NCBI RefSeq assembly: GCF_036417845.1
Contig: NC_089979.1
Span: 2,533,424 to 2,597,423, forward strand
Reading direction: 5' to 3'
Source: Apteryx mantelli
Taxonomy: Eukaryota > Chordata > Aves > Apterygiformes > Apterygidae
Length of the DNA stretch: 64,000 nucleotides
The position numbers and the translations under genes were made by a program. Below are positions 43,101 through 57,600 of this stretch, piece after piece (position 1 is the stretch's first letter; the number at the start of each line of letters is the position of its first letter). Below the pieces are notes generated by a model. The model made no database searches and was not told the DNA's origin. It was given only the letters and a program-made list of their open reading frames with translations.

Positions 43101-46100
43101 GTGTTAACAGGAAACAGATATTACAGAAGTGTTTTCACCATTTCTTATTAGGATTTTTATAACATTGTTTCTTCATAATTTTCAATGCAATCTAAATTCT
43201 AAGAATGTTATTAGTGATGTCAGCCATAAAACCTCTTATTTGTCTAAGGCCTGGATAAACATGTTTCTGCTGCTCAGAAGCACAGCGGGTATATCTCTTT
43301 GGGGACTATTGAAATAATTCTCAGAACAATCTTGAAACTAACTATGAACTTAAAAAAAAAAATCTGCAAAATGAACAGTTTTAAAGTGGCTTCAAAGAAG
43401 ATAGCAGTAAAAGTGACGCTCATTAAAGCTGACTCATCTGCAAGCTGTACCTACATAACAGGAGAGGACAAAAATCCAGTCTGAGGAAGCTGGAGATTGC
43501 CATCCATAGGTAGTTGGCTTTTCAGTCGCTCTACTTGCAGACGGACAAGAGATCTTTTGTAACTCAACATCAACCTGGCTGACTAAGTCTATGCAAGAGC
43601 CAAAAAAACCAAAGCCTGGACAGTTAAAAGAGAGGGTGGAGGAGCCTAGGAGTCACTCCATGTCTGGAAAACATAAAAAATTTGGATGTCATTGTCTTTT
43701 GTGCAATGATTCCCTGTGCCATCTTTATTCAAAAAGATTTTTTGGGAGTGCAAATTTATGTTCCTAAATTTACTTGGTGTTTCCTGAGAGAAAAAAAAAA
43801 AAAGTTAAAGACAGGGATTTTCATAAGCCCAGGCTTCACATTCATCATCATGGAATAGGGGAAGGAAAGAGGCATAGGCATCCTTTGTCTGTTCTTTCTA
43901 TTTAGAGTATATACCTGGGGGGGTGCGTGAGTAACTCTTGCAAGGTGCTATGAAATATCTGATACAATGAGGTCCTTGGTTGGGGTACACACTGTAAGAT
44001 ATCATAAAATGATTTATATCTGCAAACAGACCTCATTCAAGAGGAGCAGAGATATTTTAACTTGTGGCTGACTTAGAAGTGTTACTGGGTACAACTGTGC
44101 AATAACAGCTGCTATGAGCTCATATGTTAATAGCAAACACCACCCACAGGAAATTCATCTTTTTACCCAAATCTCTGCTTAGATAATAAGGACAGTATCT
44201 CAACTTTATCTGTATTTGAAGTGAGCCCAGAGCATGCCCAGGAACAGCACTGGTGTCTTTGCTCAGCTTTTTATAGAATGGTTTGATCAGCATTGACGTG
44301 AACATTACTGAAATAAATTAACAGAAATGAAACTTCATCAGCTCTCTAGAAAACTCTTTTATTTTTGCACAGTGCTGAGTAAGACGGCTCCTGCTTTAGC
44401 TAAGACTCCAAAGCACTGCTGCAAGAAATAATAAACATTTGGGGATGAAAAACATCTTTTTTCAACAAATGAAATCTTCTTGCAAACATTTCTGTATCTG
44501 TCAAAACTCTTCAAGCTTTAATTAAACAACAGGAAAGCCTGAGAACTGGATTTAAAAGATTTTGGAAAGAGATCATTTTTAGTTTTCAAAGGAAGGTGAT
44601 GTTTTGAGCAACAAAACCCCTAAAACTACTTTGATTTGCAACTCTTGAAGACATTCCAGGTGAAAAAAATAAAGAGTTATGGAAAGAGTTGTTAGTGATG
44701 GAAAATCAGGAATTCTACGAAAAGTTGAAATATAATTAAGTTTCTTCCAAATAAAATTAATTATCTAAGCAGCTTTTTTTATTCTGAATCCCTTTGATAT
44801 GGGGAAACCTCTAGAAATACAAGCTGAATTTGAACATTCCTTTTTTTGTGTGTGTTTGCAAAATCAAAATCTAGTTGACAAGCATTAAAAACAATAAATT
44901 AGAAAGAAGACAAACCTATGTTATTTCTACTCACCATACAAATAAATCCCTAGGACATAGAATGGAAACCTGTGATATCATTCACTATAAATATAACGAC
45001 AGGACAAGTGAACATAAAGGAAAACTTGGGTATAATCGACCATATGCACAATGACAGCTCTGTCTGGTAAGACATCCATGCTAAGCAAAACCAGCCAGAA
45101 GTATAACTCCCCATAAATGTAATGACACCTTAACATACGTTAAAATGCTCTGTAATATAATGCAGCATAAGTAGAGACATACTCTATCACCATGACACCA
45201 GATTTTGTAAAATCCTCTTCTCTTAGCAGATTAATGTATTAATTCTGTGATGAGAAGGAGTACAGTAGCAGTGAATTATGCTTCTAAAAAGATGTGAGCA
45301 CTGCTGTGACATGCCAAATCACAACCTGCTCCATATTCCTCCAGTGAACCAACTGCTAATTCAGGAGACTTTATGGAAGAAAGTCAAATTCACAGGTCCC
45401 AGCAGTTTTAAAAAAGAAGTTTGTCCCTGAAAAGTTTGGAGTGTATAAATCACATGAAAGGTGAGTCTTATTGCATTCAGGATTTCAATATACAGGGTGC
45501 CATCATACAAACACATGCATGAACACACAGGATGCTACATATAGAGAGAGTGGAAGATTTTTAATCTCCCCAAATCACCTCTAGGAAGACCCTGCGGACA
45601 GACGCCACTCCAGCACAGACGTGACATACGAAACCCAAGGTCTGGCTCTTCCCTTGGCTGTGCAAGTGGGGTCAACTCCAGAAAAGCTGACGCCACTTCA
45701 TGGAGAGCCATTCGGCAAAAGAGAGAGGGGAATCTGGGCTCCTGGTGCCCACAGGAGTAAAACTCCCTACAAATGGCACCAGGGAAAACTCAGGTCTCCT
45801 CTTATAACAGAACCTTAAGGAAAAAGTGAGACTGCATGTAAAGTGGCCGCAGTATTTCTTTATTTTTCCCATAGAATATTTCAGTTTTTCCTGTGAACCT
45901 GAACTATTTTCAGCCGAGATATGAAAACCTGAGGGTTTTGGCAGAAGACTGAAAAATGTCAAGTGATGGTTTGGGACTGGGGTGAAGGGGAAGGAGGGCT
46001 GTTTGCTTTGTTTATTAAAAAAGACAAATCCCTTGAAAAGAGGCACTTCTCATAGAAATATCACTTGTTTAAAACCAGTCAAAGCAGCCATTTTTCTGAA

Positions 46101-46950
46101 GACTGTAAGAGCATCTTGTGTGTGCTATAAGGGATGAGCCTGGATGAAGGTCTAATACAGACCTCTCAAGTACCTTATTCCATGTGTGTCATGTTGGGAT
46201 CATGTGGCAGGGGACATAGCTGGCACATACTGGTCTGTACTGCTGTCTTCCCCCTCTACTGAGCGGTTGCACTCGGTGCGGTAGGAGAAAGGCTAGTTAC
46301 TGGATATTTGACAGTCTTTGTCACAAAATTAAAGAGCTACTTGCTATTCAAAGTCTGCTCCCTAGAGACTCTACTCTGTACACAACAATCAAGTCGGTTC
46401 TTAACCTTTTCCTGAGTGCAAAAAGCAGCCTGAACTGCCTTGAAATGCTTATTTGTTATGCATGAGGCTGTGGTTAAGAGTAGATGCAGTTTATGTATTT
46501 CTAATTTGGTCAATGTGGAGCTCATCTAATTCTTGCTGTTTGGCCTGGAACACCATTTCTCTTTCCAAAGCATCACCGGAAAAAACTGTTTTCCAGGTGT
46601 GCACTATCCTTTCTTTGACTTTCTCTGAACCCATAAATATCTGCCAGAAGTGGACAGAGCTACAGTGGCTGCAATCCCACCAGAACTATAGGGAGGAGTT
46701 ATAGCAGAAGTTGGCTTTCCCACCCTTCTCATAACCCTTTCAGCTATGACAATACCTGACAGTGAGACAAGTGAGTGGCAGATGACGCCTACAATTTAAT
46801 ACCACTTTTCATCACGGAGTTGTCAGAACTATCTAGTGAACCAGTTCAGCCAGGGTATAATGCAGTCTGGTATGTGAGATGAGAGGAGAGTAATCTATGA
46901 AATAAAGTAAAGCCATATAATAGATGACTGTCCAATCCAACCCACAACAG
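40121..46950. other. Intergenic, no gene recognised
   Basis: I see no gene. Simple repeats include poly-A at about 40189-40202, (CA)n at about 41340-41358, GT-rich sequence at about 42040-42059 and poly-A at about 43791-43803. The stretch 43-45.5 kb is clearly AT-rich. Open frames are short. Confidence 0.5.
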
Positions 46951-47058
46951 TACAATACAATACACTACAATACAATACAATTGGATACAGTGCAGTTTGC
47001 TACAACGCAATGTAAGATGACATAATAACCTATGATACAAAACACAATACAAAATACA
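46951..47058. repeat. (TACAA)n pentamer repeat, partly degenerate
   Basis: Clear TACAA units occur at 46951-46981. They are followed by diverged units (GATACAG, CTACAACGCAATG, GATACAAAACACAATACAAAATAC) to about 47058. The gradient from regular to irregular units suggests an old array losing its pattern. Confidence 0.85.
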
Positions 47059-50000
47059 TTATTGTTTAAGTTTGGGGAGAATGACAGTTTTCCCAGTTCC
47101 CTACCCTGTGTTGTTGGAGCTTCCCCTATCTGTATATGGAGAAAGAGTCAAGATTAAATAGTTCGTGGGGTCTGAAGAAGTGATGACACGTTGCAAAATG
47201 TGTTTCTGCGTGTAACTCCTAACTTCAGATGCTGAGCCCTCGACCTACTGTGGACACGTTTCACTTCTTGATCACCTGGAAGATTGTTTAGATTCCTCCA
47301 TGCCCCATGAGCTCTGAACGTAACAGAGGTATCTGGAGCAGATGACATGGTGCACTTGTGTAGGATAAAATGAAAGAGGGAAAGGTAGTTAAAAAAGATG
47401 CCAGAAGTTGTGGGGGAAGGGAAGCCTGGGCAAAGACTGATTCCTCTTCTGGCTCCTAATTAGAAATTGAAAATTCCCTGCGTGTTAATGAAGAGCAGTC
47501 ATGTTGAAATGTCACTTGCACACATTGCCATTTAAGAGACTGCCTCTTGCCTGAGCATTATTATGGGATATTAATGAGAAGTGTCTGGAAATCACATTGG
47601 AAGAGAAATTCTCTCATTGAAACTGCAGAGCGAGAAGGAGTTTTCTGAATGGTGAAAGCATTAATAATGCGTTGAATACCTAAAGAGGCTGCAAAGAGAA
47701 AAATAAGTAAGACACAATAGGAAGTGGGTGGAAGATTAACAGGTAATATGCTCCATCCTACCAATTTTAGGACATCTGAGCACCTGGTTCATTAGCAACA
47801 TGGTCCTTTTCTCTGATGTTTTTTTTTTCTCTAATAACATCTTTTTGCTTTCACGTGGAAAAAAGGTCAAGTGATTCAACATAGACCCTAATTTCCTCCC
47901 TCCCCCTCCTAAAAGCATAGCTTTGCTACCTGCAGTGATTTCCCTTAGAGGTGTTGCCATTAAGGCAGGATGTGTATACCAGGTTTTGGGGGCTTATAAT
48001 GGGGATGTGTCATTATGAAATGCCCTTGGCTAATCATAAGCAGGGGTTTGGCCCATCCTTCAGTTTGACAGTTTTATTTTATCTGCACCCGAGCTAGGTG
48101 TCAGGAGTCTGCCCAAGATCTAAGTGTTGCTGGCCCAAACTTAATTTTGTATCACCAAAGGCTCACAAGAGAGCGTGGTGGCTACCAAAAATCTGGATTC
48201 CTTTGAATGCCTGGCCCACACTATCAGCAATTTGTCTGAAGTTGAGCCACAAGGACAAGCCTCCAGTGCAAGCTTGGAACATAGGTAAAATGTACGTCAG
48301 GATATGCTGACTGCTTACTCACAACCATCTTCAGCTCAAAATCTCACCAAATCGCAGCTTATAAATATGTAAAGGAAGATGCTCAGATGTGTCATTAGTG
48401 GTGTCAAGGCCTAATGAAAGCAGGAGGGGGTAAGACAGTCTTCAGTATCTAAAAGACTTTTGCTGGGACAAAGTATAGATGACCTTGGAGGTTATAAAAA
48501 CCCTTTTGTCAGGAAGGCTAACGAAGCACGGGAATCGATGGTGGGAAGGGGTGGGAAGTGCTCAGCGCTGGAAGAGTAAGAACATTGTGCACATCTCTGT
48601 CAGGGCTCACTTGGGTGGAGCTGATCATGCCTTGTGACAAAGCATGGAAGAACTGACCTCAGGAAACCTTGTCTCTGTGAATCTTACCAACAAATTCCAG
48701 CTTAGATTTCTCTGAGGCTTTGAGTACTTTCAGTCTTCTGAAATGCATATCCACACTGTGCCGCTGTGTAACAGCTGGGAGCTCTTCCTTCTGTCTTTCT
48801 CCATGAAGAGCTGATAGGCACGAAGGATGTACGAACAAGCTCAGCTAGGCCTGCTTTATTCCCCAAATCTAGGGTTGTTATTTTATTTTTTTTGTCGGTT
48901 GAGGCTCTGGACTATGGAATTTCCCCATTTCCGTTGTTCTTATTCCTGCAGAGTAATCCATCCCAAAGCCATTGTTCAGCGTAAACATGGCACAAAACAT
49001 GTGACAGCAGACCAATCACAAAGGTATAAAGAGCTAGAACTCTCCATATTTTTGACTTTCCAAACCTAAGAAGACAACAATCCACGTTTGGAAAATTCTA
49101 AAATGTCTTCTTTTCATTAAGAAATGGTGGGTGTTTGTTGCAAATGCAATATTCTAGTTTAGCCTGTCCACCATCAGCAATATTTCTGTCGACCTGCTCT
49201 CTCTCAGCCTCAAGGGTGTTAGCATTTCCCAGTATTTGTAGTTACAATTTTTGGCAGTCAGAGTAATCTGGCTTCAGATCACCCTCAAAAATCTCCCTTG
49301 GTGAAAATGAGAAAAAATATGAAGCTTCCAAACAACAATTATTTTGCACATCGCAGTTTCCTGAAATCTGGCAGTAGGTAGACAATACTCCCCCTCTATC
49401 TCCCTCAAAGTTGTTAAGAATAGACTCATTTATTTATTTGTTTATTTATTACCTTGGGAAAAAGAAAATCATAGTTCAGAGAATGTCATTTCTTGGATGT
49501 TGAGTTTGTTCCAAAGAACAATTTAACCTGAATTTCTTGGCTTATATACACATCTATTCAAATCCTTCTGTTCCATGTTGAACTCTACTGGGAGATGTCT
49601 CTGCCAATATTGATTGCACCCTGGCAATTTTCTACTTTGGGAATTAATGGAAATGACTTTTATAATATAACTAAACACATTGCTCTTGTCCCACAAAACA
49701 AGAGAGACACCTGCAAGCAGGTGGGATTCCCTGTTTACTGTAGCATTTATTAACTGGAACATTTCCTAGACTGTCTATGTTTAATTCAAGCTGTTCTGCT
49801 TCAATTCATTGGCATTAGTATGCCAACATAAAATAGAGAAAACCATAAAGCATCAATCAACTTAGAGAAATATCAGGAGTTCTTTTTCTGTAAGCAGTCA
49901 CTCTTGTGTGTACATCTCTGGGTGCACTGAATATTGTGAAAGCAACCAAATACATGTAGAGTTGGCAAACCAAGGTCTCTCGAGGTAAAACAGTTAACAC

Positions 50001-51505
50001 GGTCATATGTATTACACTGGTGTGCAAACATTCAGAATTGCCGCTCAGTGATAACACCCCAGGGGTGTCAGTGACACACAAAGAAGAGGAAACACCATTG
50101 GGAATACTAGAAAATAGCAGTCTCCTGTAAATGCCAGATTTCTTTGTAGGAGGCATACAGCAAGACTCTGAGTATATTATCCTTTTTAGTCTGTTGTGCA
50201 AAACAACCTGTTGGATTTTTTTGTTTCTTTGTTTTGATAGACCATTGAAGGAGCACAATGAACTGGGAGTAGGAACCCTGCTGCTTGCTTTGGCGAGGGG
50301 CATGGTTAGACAGAAGGAGCAGGATAAAGAGCATAAGAAATAGGCGTTTCTTGGGACATGCTGTTACCTGTTACCTGTTGGGAGACTCACCCTTGAATGT
50401 GGTGTTTGGTTGTCAAAGAAAAGGGACTGTTAGACTTGAAAACAGCATGATCTTTCTTCCTTGCCTTAAAAGATGCTACAGCATGCATGAACTTAAAGAA
50501 GGTAGTTTTGCACTTTATTTGTACATATTGGGACCAATCTAGATTATGAACAGCTCTGCAGTTCACTTTATGAGAGCCTGGTGTAGGGAGATGCACATAA
50601 GCTCAAGTGCTGGTGTGTGATGGCCCATCCTATTTACCTGCTAGGACACTTTCTGTCATGGCTTGGGCCTCTGTCAACCTGAGTTCTCCCAGAAACTGCC
50701 TCGATATAGTCTGTGGAAAAGCACAGGCTAGGGACATGGTTCCTTTCTTTCAGGAGGAACAGTGTTTGGGAATATGAGCTGAGCTGTGCAAACTGTCCTT
50801 CAAGACAGAGAACAGATCCTATTTTTAGAAATAAATACAGCTTTGTGCTCAGAACTGCAGGTAGTCTGCTGCCTTCCACGTGTTCATCCTCTGCATGTAC
50901 AAAACTGAAGCAGGTCCTTTGGTTATTTGGCATGGAGTGGATGTGGCCTGTATGCTACCAGGTTGAGGAACCTGGTCTTTGACCATTTTCACTGGCCTGT
51001 TGCAGGGATATCGTCACTGTTAAAGAACAGCACAGTACACTGGTTTATGGGGAGAAGTTACCCTTAAAGGAGTGCAGCAGGTCATGGGTTAACTAACTTC
51101 GTTATTAGCCCTTCCTAAAATTATACACTCTGTTTCAGTTACCACAATGCTGAGAGAAGCTATGCCTTTTTTGTTGCTGTTGTTTCTTTGGGGTTTTTGA
51201 AGAGGCGATGTTAAGAAGGATTCACTGGAGGCTTCCCGAAGCCAGCCCAAGCGGCAGATTCTCAGTGTGATATGTGACCACATAGCTCTATGCCTTTATG
51301 CTGAATTATATTAGTGGAAGAATTGGCCTTGAAATCCTCTGTTCAGCCAGATGCTATTTTTTTAAGATTTCCATTTGTAAATGAAAAATGTATGAAAATT
51401 GATTTGAGGCAGAGAAGGGAGCTCAGTCCCCAAGAATCAGCATAGAGAGAGTTAATGGACATGGGCTTGAGCTCTCCTGAGTCCAAAAAATTCAATAATA
51501 ATAAT
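47059..51505. other. Intergenic, no gene recognised
   Basis: I see no gene. A (TTTA)n patch lies at about 49426-49451. The stretch 47450-47600 contains several homeodomain-like cores (CTAATTAG, TTAATGA) in otherwise unique sequence and is a candidate conserved non-coding element. Confidence 0.5.
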
Positions 51506-51515
51506 AAAAAAAGAT

Positions 51516-51628
51516 GAGGAGGAAGAAGGAAGGAGGGAAAAAGGAGGGAAGAGGGAACATGGGAGGAAGGAAAAGAAGGAAGCAAGGGAGGAAGAGAGGG
51601 AGGGAGGGAAAGAGAAAGAGAGAAAGAG
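51516..51628 (+). repeat. Polypurine (GGAAG/GGGA) tract
   Basis: About 110 bases are almost entirely purine, with only a few pyrimidines (near 51558-51560 and 51583). They are made of GGAA, GGGA and GAAA units. Long purine mirror tracts like this can form triplex (H-DNA) structures. No gene flanks it. Confidence 0.9.
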
Positions 51629-54600
51629 TAAAGCTTTATGAACTAAATGAAAGGCTGTCTCTATAATGCTGCACGAATGAAAGCAATTATTCTGGTGAGT
51701 CATTATTTTTGCATTAGACCAAAGGGCAGATTTTGCCTGCTGGAGTCTCACAGGGGCAGAATGTAACAGATGAGTCTCTACCAGAACACAAAAGGAAAAA
51801 AAACCACACAAAAAAACAAGAGAAAAAAGACAAAGCAAAGCTTAGAAAATCTACCAAATAAGAGTCAACATAAATGTAGCAAGCTATAAAAATGATTGGG
51901 ATCTATGGAAATATTTGTATAAATATACACACACACATGCAAAACACGCACCTTTTTTCTGCGATCTTTTATGCACAATCTAGTACATATATCAACACTA
52001 ATACTGCAGGCTTTTCCAGGTAGCGCTTAGCACCTTCTCTGCCATAATAGGAATTACCTTCAAGCTACGAAAGCTGGATTCCTACCCTGCCAGTTATCTA
52101 AAAAGCCTGCACGTCTCCCTTGGGTTTCAGTCCCTTGTCTCACAGCCATAATGAACAACCTTGGCACAGTTGACTTGAGTGGCAATAGGCAGATGTCACT
52201 CATCCTGACCCCATTTCTGATGGGGAGACTTCTCCAGCTGAACAAGGAGAGGGAATCTGCTGACCAACCCTAGGACATGGCAGAAATGGTGACAAGAAGG
52301 CTGTGAGGGACTTGGAGAGCACATTCAGTGTAGTGGTGATGGGACCTGGAGTCAGACCAGGTTTTGAAGTGGATCTGTCTGAAACTTGGCTTTAAAGTGA
52401 GCCCAACAAAAGCATTAAAATGTCTTTGCATCCCTAAAGGTGCACTTTCTCTGAACACTGGAGAAATGTGTTGTTTAAAGAAAGAGCTTTGGATCTGTTG
52501 GGGAAAAGAGACTAAAATTCAAGATTTGGAAACATGTCCTTTGCTTGTTGTCCTAGAAAACAGGCCCTTTTCTCCTATACTCAGTTCAACACCTTCCTGC
52601 ATCTTCTGGGTTCCAACAAAGCTGCACTTTAGGGTCCCTAGGAAAAAATCTCTTTCTTTGCATATTGTGTGAGGCTTGGTTGCATATCTTCCTGGAATTT
52701 CCCATTTTCTGTTCATATTTGACTTTTCCATTCTGCTGGGTCTCCCCTGTTTTCTCTCTGTTTTCAGTGTGCAGATGGAACCAAAAGGGTCCACTGGACA
52801 CAGTGTTAGCAGAAGATAAGGCAGACAAACCAGTTTTCTTCCAGCTTCTCTGTCCCAAACTTTCAAGGAAGCATGAGCACTGTGAACAAAGGAACAAAAT
52901 AATTGAACTTTCACAATGGGGACTCATTACCTTCTTTAATACAACAACCACCTAGCTTTTCAGAAAGGAAGATTTTCACAGTGTTGCTGCAGGGGCTTTC
53001 ATTTCTTTTTATTTCAAATTGAGTCTCAGTTTTGACTATCCATGTATTGTTTTTATATCCCCATGTTTTTGTCTTACTCACCTGCATGCAGCCTGGTGTA
53101 TCACTTTTTCTGCCCATTGGTGGGGTTTCTTACAACCGTTCCCCAAGTACCATTTGGTGTTTTTACAGAACAGAAAGTGGTCAACACACCACAGGTTGGG
53201 AAACACTGATCTACCAATGATCTGGACCTACAAAGTACCTACTGTTAAATTTGTAAACCTGTGTATTTCCCTAAACATGTAGTTATGTCTTTACTAGGAT
53301 TTCCAAAAATAAATTAGACACTTGTCTTGTCTTAGGAACATGTCTATCAGAGAAAATATGGCCATTAGTCCTCTATTGAATGAGACCAAGAATAGTGGTC
53401 AGAGCCTTTGTCTCCCATCCTTTGGCCAGCAGAGTACGAAAGAGGATTTGTTATCCTTATTTGAAGAGATATACGGTTTTACTTACCTCTTTGTGAGTTA
53501 TCAGAGAAAAAAAAAATAGAGTGCCCGTGAGTATCCGAGTTCATGAAGCTTAATTCCCTATGGATTTGTGTCTTGTTGATTTTGAGGCTTGTGGGAATGC
53601 AACCTTTGACAACTTTTGAGATCTCTGCTCATCTGCCAAATGGGTTTTAAGTTGGACAATGAGTTCAAAAGTTACAGGGAGGATACACAGGCAGGTTTAC
53701 AGACAGATGACTGTGTCAATCCCTAGGAAACCCAGCTTGAAACCTGTTTAGTAAACACTTCTGGACAGATCAGACCCTCAACAGCAGTCTTGAAGAGCAT
53801 CTTCAGAGCAGACCATGAGCACAGGTGACCTCCTACTCTGCCTGCCATCCCTCCGTGCAGATTTGGCTGAGGTTTGGCTGGCCAGCCGTCTTTGCTGGTG
53901 TGTCTAGGAGTGTATTAGCACAAAAGGGAAAGTTCATCTCTAGATCGAAATACCTGCAATCTGATGTCCTCACGTGCACTCCACTACAGTTACTGGAGAT
54001 CTTGTACAGGCAGCAATGCCTAGAGAGTGACTCAGCTGACCAACTAGCAGCTGCTAGCTTTAGATGGGGCTTTCCAAGCTCCCTCTACAGTGAATGTAAA
54101 AGGGGTATCTCCACCAGGTGATTCAGCCCTTCTTAAATAGCTTTTAAACTATCCTAATTATTTTAATTTTGCAGGTATGACATTTTATTTACAAAGACAT
54201 TCAGACTTGGAGCACAATCCCACTCTAGTAAGTATTGAATAAACAGATTGTCCCTGCACTCAGCAGTCCACAAACAACATCATTAAGGGGCACAGACAGT
54301 AAGACAGTCATGTTAGCATGAAAGATGGTGATATCACCACATCATTGATTTCTCTTTCTTGTAGGGTTTTCTTTGGGCATTGGCCATGGTGACCATTAAA
54401 TCCCCTCACTGAAATTAGGATAGTGCCAGGTCTTTAGAATGGAGATGCAATCATTCTTGTGAATGGCATCTGTGGGGCATTATTTCAACTTTGAGATTCT
54501 GATAGGAGTCTGAGATATGTTAACGATAAAGAAAAAGGTTTAAGAGCATTTAGGTTTAAGCCATTTTTTGACTTTCTGATTATAACTTTAGAAAATCTGG

Positions 54601-57600
54601 TTGCCCATATTGGCATCCACCTGGTCAAAGCTTTAGTGAGAACTTGGCTTCAGACATTCTGTGACAGTGAGTTCCACAGCCTAGTTACTGAGAATATGAA
54701 AAAGCATTTCTTATTTATGTCATTTTAACACATAGGTGATCTTCAAGATCATCTATTTCAGCTCTTGTGTATCCGCTTTGCACTTGAATCTTTTAATGAC
54801 TTTGACTGTTCTTGATTTAATCTATCAGAAAGAAAAAAGACTTGCAAGGGCTGCAAAAATCTCCTAAAATGAAAAATACTTCTGCACAGAGGAAGGTAAC
54901 ATCTATCTATCATGGATAGAGACTTCATTTTGCTGATTATGTACTTACAGAAACCTTTCTTGTTGCCCTTCACATCCCTCACCAGTTTCAAGGTGGGCTT
55001 TGAGTTTCCTAAACCCATCCCTGCATGCTCAGACAGTGTGCCTATATTCCTCCTCTAGACTTTTACTTTCATTGCATTCCTCAGTTCTTTTGCATTGATC
55101 TCTTCTGCAGGTACATGCAGGAGAGCTGCAATCAAAGGGAAGACCACTCCAGGACCAGAGCTCAGGTTCGATGGCCTAGCTCCCAAGCTTTGTTGCAGCA
55201 ACACCTGTTTACACGGCATATGAAGTCTTCCTGCGTGTGAAAACATGGAAATGTGTTGTTCAGATAAATGCAGAAAACCTCACTGCATGGGATTGAGAGG
55301 CAGACTCATTTCCAACATATCACAGCAGGAGGACACAGAGTTAAAGAAAAAAGACGCTGGAATTGATTTTTCTCTATGGCATGAAATTACAAAAGCAACT
55401 TGTTCTGGGCAAATGTCTATGTAAAAGACCTGCTGGATTTTATGGCATCTCATACATAGCAAGAAGAAAGATTCTTCTAGAACCCCGCACCCCAAAGGTG
55501 GGGGTCTCAAGATAGAGGGTGGTCAGGAAAATAGAGAGAAAGGAAGTTTCCCTTAGTTTTCATTCCAAACATCTGGTTAAACAGAAACCTCTGATTCACT
55601 GTTTCTGTGGGGAAAGGTTCTTACATCGGGGCCCAATCATGCTTTACTTTTGTCCCAAGTTTTTACATGCCAAAAAGCATCACTACCGTAATTTAGCATT
55701 CAGCCTCATCATCTCTCCCTTCACCTTCCTCCATATTGCAACATTTCTAGCACGCAACTTCTCACGTTAAAACTCGGAAACAGCAAAGAGTGCTGCATTG
55801 CAGAGGTCAAAGCCTGTCATCCAAACTGTCAGGGGCCTGGGGCTTACGGGAGGTATCAGCCCTATCTCCATGGCCTCCAGGGCATCAGGCTGGTGTTTCA
55901 GAGGGCACGTACATCTCAATGAAGTGTTTAGGGTATTTCAGCACCTAATTTAAAACACACTGCAATATCTAAAAGATACTCCTGCAGCACTGCTCTGCTA
56001 AATTGTGTTAAGTAGCTGGTTGAAGAAGGCCCATGGATTTTCTCAGCTCTTAGACTGGGCCTGCAAGCAGGATCTCTCTCCTCCAGCTCTGGGGACACTC
56101 CCCAAGAGCCGTAGCTAGCTGGACAGCTGTTGACAGCAGGTTGTGCTGGTGAAAGTGTGGACAGCTCTCCTCCAGACATTGTAGAGTGGACCAGAGGTGA
56201 GTCCAGCTTCTAACTCCCATTTCATTGATGTACCCTGTACAGCATATTTGCTCTAGTACATCCTATTCAGGAGATTCAAAGGGGTGATGTGGTCTTATAA
56301 ATGGGCAACCTGGAAGCTTCCATGCTTATGAAATCCGTACACTGGTTATAACGGTAACTGGAGGGTGGGAATTTTGAAGTCCTTTCTCAGAGCCTACTGT
56401 GCACCACTAAGCTATGCTTTCATTGCTCTGGGGCAATGAAATGACTTCATTTCTTTCAGTCACATATATGCACTCTTCACCCCTCTCCAGGCCTTCATTT
56501 TGACTAAACAAAAAAAAAGATCATTATTCGTCCAAGTATGGCAACTTCTGTTTATCACCTTTTTGCCATTGGGGAAATGTCAGTCAGTGGCCCTTAGTGA
56601 GGGGATAAATGGAAAGCCTCCACCTTGGAGAAAGCTGGCTATCAGGATGTTTTCTAGAAATAATAATCTGAGATGCTGTATTGCCTAAATTAGAGTTTAC
56701 TTGCATCAAAAGGTACTAATGGAATCCGAGAAATAACAATTGGCAAATAACATCAGGCAGGAAAAAGAACAGAATTGCACTTAACAGCAGATTGCTCAAA
56801 TATCTTCTTTCCTACTGAAGAAAGCAGAACTGCACAGGTCTCATGGAGATAGTCTGTAGGTCTCATGTGGGAAGATGTACTTAGCCTATGAGTTTTCTCA
56901 TAAAGGATGTATCGGGGATATATGCAGGATGAAGACAAGGACACAACACTTTAGTAAATGTGTTTTTCTAAAAGAAACTTCTTTGAGTGCCAGTCCGTGG
57001 TAATTGTCACATGCCCAGCTGCAGCATGATTCCACACACCTTTGGCAATCAGTGACAGGATCACTTACTGGAGGACCAAATGCACCTTGTTCACGGAGGT
57101 ACTGAGGAAGAGAGATGCTAATTTGCTCATCTGGGGTTACTATAACTAAGAAGTTTCCAGTTTCCCTTCACTTTGGAGGCAACTCCATGCAAGGTCCTAT
57201 TCCAAGAGGAAAGGCGTCTTGATTAGGTGCTAGATATCTCAGTTTTAGGAATGCTTCATTGATTATGAAGTCTTTTCCACACTAAATGGATTTTCTTGGC
57301 TCTATAAAGTTCTCATTATCTGGCAAGTCTGAGAATGTATCCCAGGCACAGTGGAAAACACAATTTAGTGCAAAGGATTTGGAGAAAATACCCAGGTTGG
57401 GATTCAGTTTCCACCTTACACACTTTCCATGTAAGTTGAGTACATCTGACAGCCAGCTACTGAAAGCCATTAAGGTATCTTTCTATCGAGACCTAGGTAG
57501 GAAGGGGAACTTAGGGTGCCTGAGGCAATTCTCAGAGCTACAGCTGAACCTTTAGCTCATCCTGAAAGCAGCTGATGTCTTCAGGCATTTTGTGTTTTGG

